Shown here: piece after piece, positions 51,399 through 52,500 of the stretch
Layout of the letters: each line of letters starts with the position of its first letter
How positions within the stretch are numbered: position 1 is the stretch's first letter
Assembly (NCBI GenBank): GCA_002005505.1
Contig: KV908475.1
Location: forward strand, 211,391-263,890
DNA length: 52,500 bases
Direction of reading: 5' to 3'
Origin: Botryococcus braunii
Taxonomy: Eukaryota > Chlorophyta > Trebouxiophyceae
The notes under the pieces: model-generated
The model's database searches: none
What the model saw: only the letters and a program-made list of their open reading frames with translations
What the model was told of the DNA's origin: nothing
Program-made: the position numbers and the translations under genes

Positions 51399-52500
51399 GA
51401 TACAAATTGCGACTGACTGGAGACACGTACACTTCTCCCTTCAGCGACCTGGCAAAACTCTTATTTGTTCACCAAAATTTACCACATAGCTCGGGCAAGC
51501 ATGGGTGCTAACGCCTCAAGAAGAACCATTAGCTCCGACGCGTTATCAGTCCCCCAACTTTGCCATATCTGCGGCGTGCAATCATACACATGCATGCACG
51601 TCCCAACCAAAAGCTGACACGCCAGCTGGTGCGCACATTGGAAGCCTTCTGAGACAGCTCTCAGATTTTCCTGCGAATGGGTCAAATGCACATTGCAACA
51701 GAGCTCATGTGCTACTTGCAACGAGCCTTGCAGGGGGATCGAAAGAATCGTCCGCGCGGCAGGCTTTAACTGGATCGTTGTCTTCGACACGACAAAGAAT
51801 ATCATAGATCTCGCATTCTGACCCTCTCACATTTGATGTGAGAGGGACAGGATCCCACCAACATGCCGATGCCAGCTGGCTTAGTTCGTTCTCAAGACGG
51901 AGAGGCAAACTTCCTATCTATAAATCCAGATTTATAGATTCGGATGCCCAATCGCCACAACGTCGACGAGGAGGGGGCAGAAGTTCGCATCTGGGAGGTT
52001 AAGGAGAAGCCAACCCCGCCACACCTGTGTCTCAACCTGTCTGATTCTGATCAATCAAGGCCCCACGCCACAGGGCTACCTTGATAATGTAAGTACCCGT
52101 TTGATGTGTAACAAGAAGACTTGATTGCCCATTAAGGCATTTAAGGATCCTCGGACTTGTTTCTCAAGACGCCTGCTTAACCTTGCCCTTGTTGTGTCAC
52201 AGGGTCGTGAGGCTATGTAGTCAACGGTTTCCCACCCTTGGCAGCCCACGTCCACCTCGTCAGCCTAGTCGTGATAGTATTATAGATCTACACGGAGTCA
52301 TGCCTTGAACTTTACAACGCTGAGAAGCATCGTGAACAACACAACGTTTGGGGCAACATCTACGAGCTGCCTACCAGTGCAGATGCGCAAGAGATCTTCC
52401 AAGCCTGATCAGGAGCAATCCAGAACAGGAAAGGGGTATCCTATACAAACGAGGCTCGTTGGCGAGACCCTGGACCCAAATTCTGGGGTACCCAACGTGC
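51399..52500. repeat. Non-coding end of the window with two hairpins
   Basis: 51822-51846 has 11-bp perfect arms (CCCTCTCACAT) around TTG, and 51916-51939 has 11-bp perfect arms (ATCTATAAATC) around CA. Otherwise I see no gene. Confidence 0.6.

Overview
The window looks like nuclear DNA of a green-lineage eukaryote (a charophyte or other green alga, or an early land plant). It has spliced proline-rich exons of the cell-wall HRGP type, chromodomain Ty3/gypsy elements, Ty1/copia elements primed by half of the initiator tRNA, REL-endonuclease and L1-like LINEs, and very long CA/GA microsatellites. I see no bacterial or organellar gene set. The exact organism is not determined here. Almost all recognisable coding capacity belongs to retrotransposons, and these are stacked inside one another.

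Layout. 1-4132: minisatellites, a 78-bp-arm inverted repeat, a GA/GT microsatellite block and two minus-strand proline-rich exons with consensus splice sites. 4133-21316: Ty3/gypsy element A (minus strand, TSD GGTAC), split inside its RT gene by Ty1/copia element B (7485-18806, plus, TSD ATAAC), which is split inside its RT gene by a related non-autonomous copia element C (12633-16938, TSD GAGTT). 21322-24113: duplications, CA repeats and a 30-bp perfect palindrome. 24119-37338: Ty1/copia element D (minus, TSD GTGGG), split in its RT/RNase H region by intact Ty3/gypsy element E (25387-32256, plus, TSD CTTGT). 38549-44479: a 479-bp TRIM whose 5' LTR is split by L1-like LINE H (minus), whose GAA/TTC tail is in turn occupied by REL-endonuclease LINE G (plus). 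44485-52500: microsatellites, an 821-bp direct duplication, a candidate TIR element, minisatellites and a dense set of small perfect palindromes.

How the parts work together. E has open gag and pol frames and could supply Ty3/gypsy enzymes. A and the TRIM carry the same primer-binding site as E and may have been copied in trans. B could mobilise C, which keeps B-like LTR ends, primer site, polypurine tract and 3' pol remnant. A, B and C each have LTR pairs that read as identical, so the three-level nest was built quickly. The most unusual items are the TRIM whose LTR carries tRNA-like A- and B-box sequence, the LTR/primer-site hairpin shared by B and C, the ATGA stop-start junction between gag and pol of E, and LINE G sitting inside a GAA tract. 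All comparisons were made by eye; no database or folding program was run.
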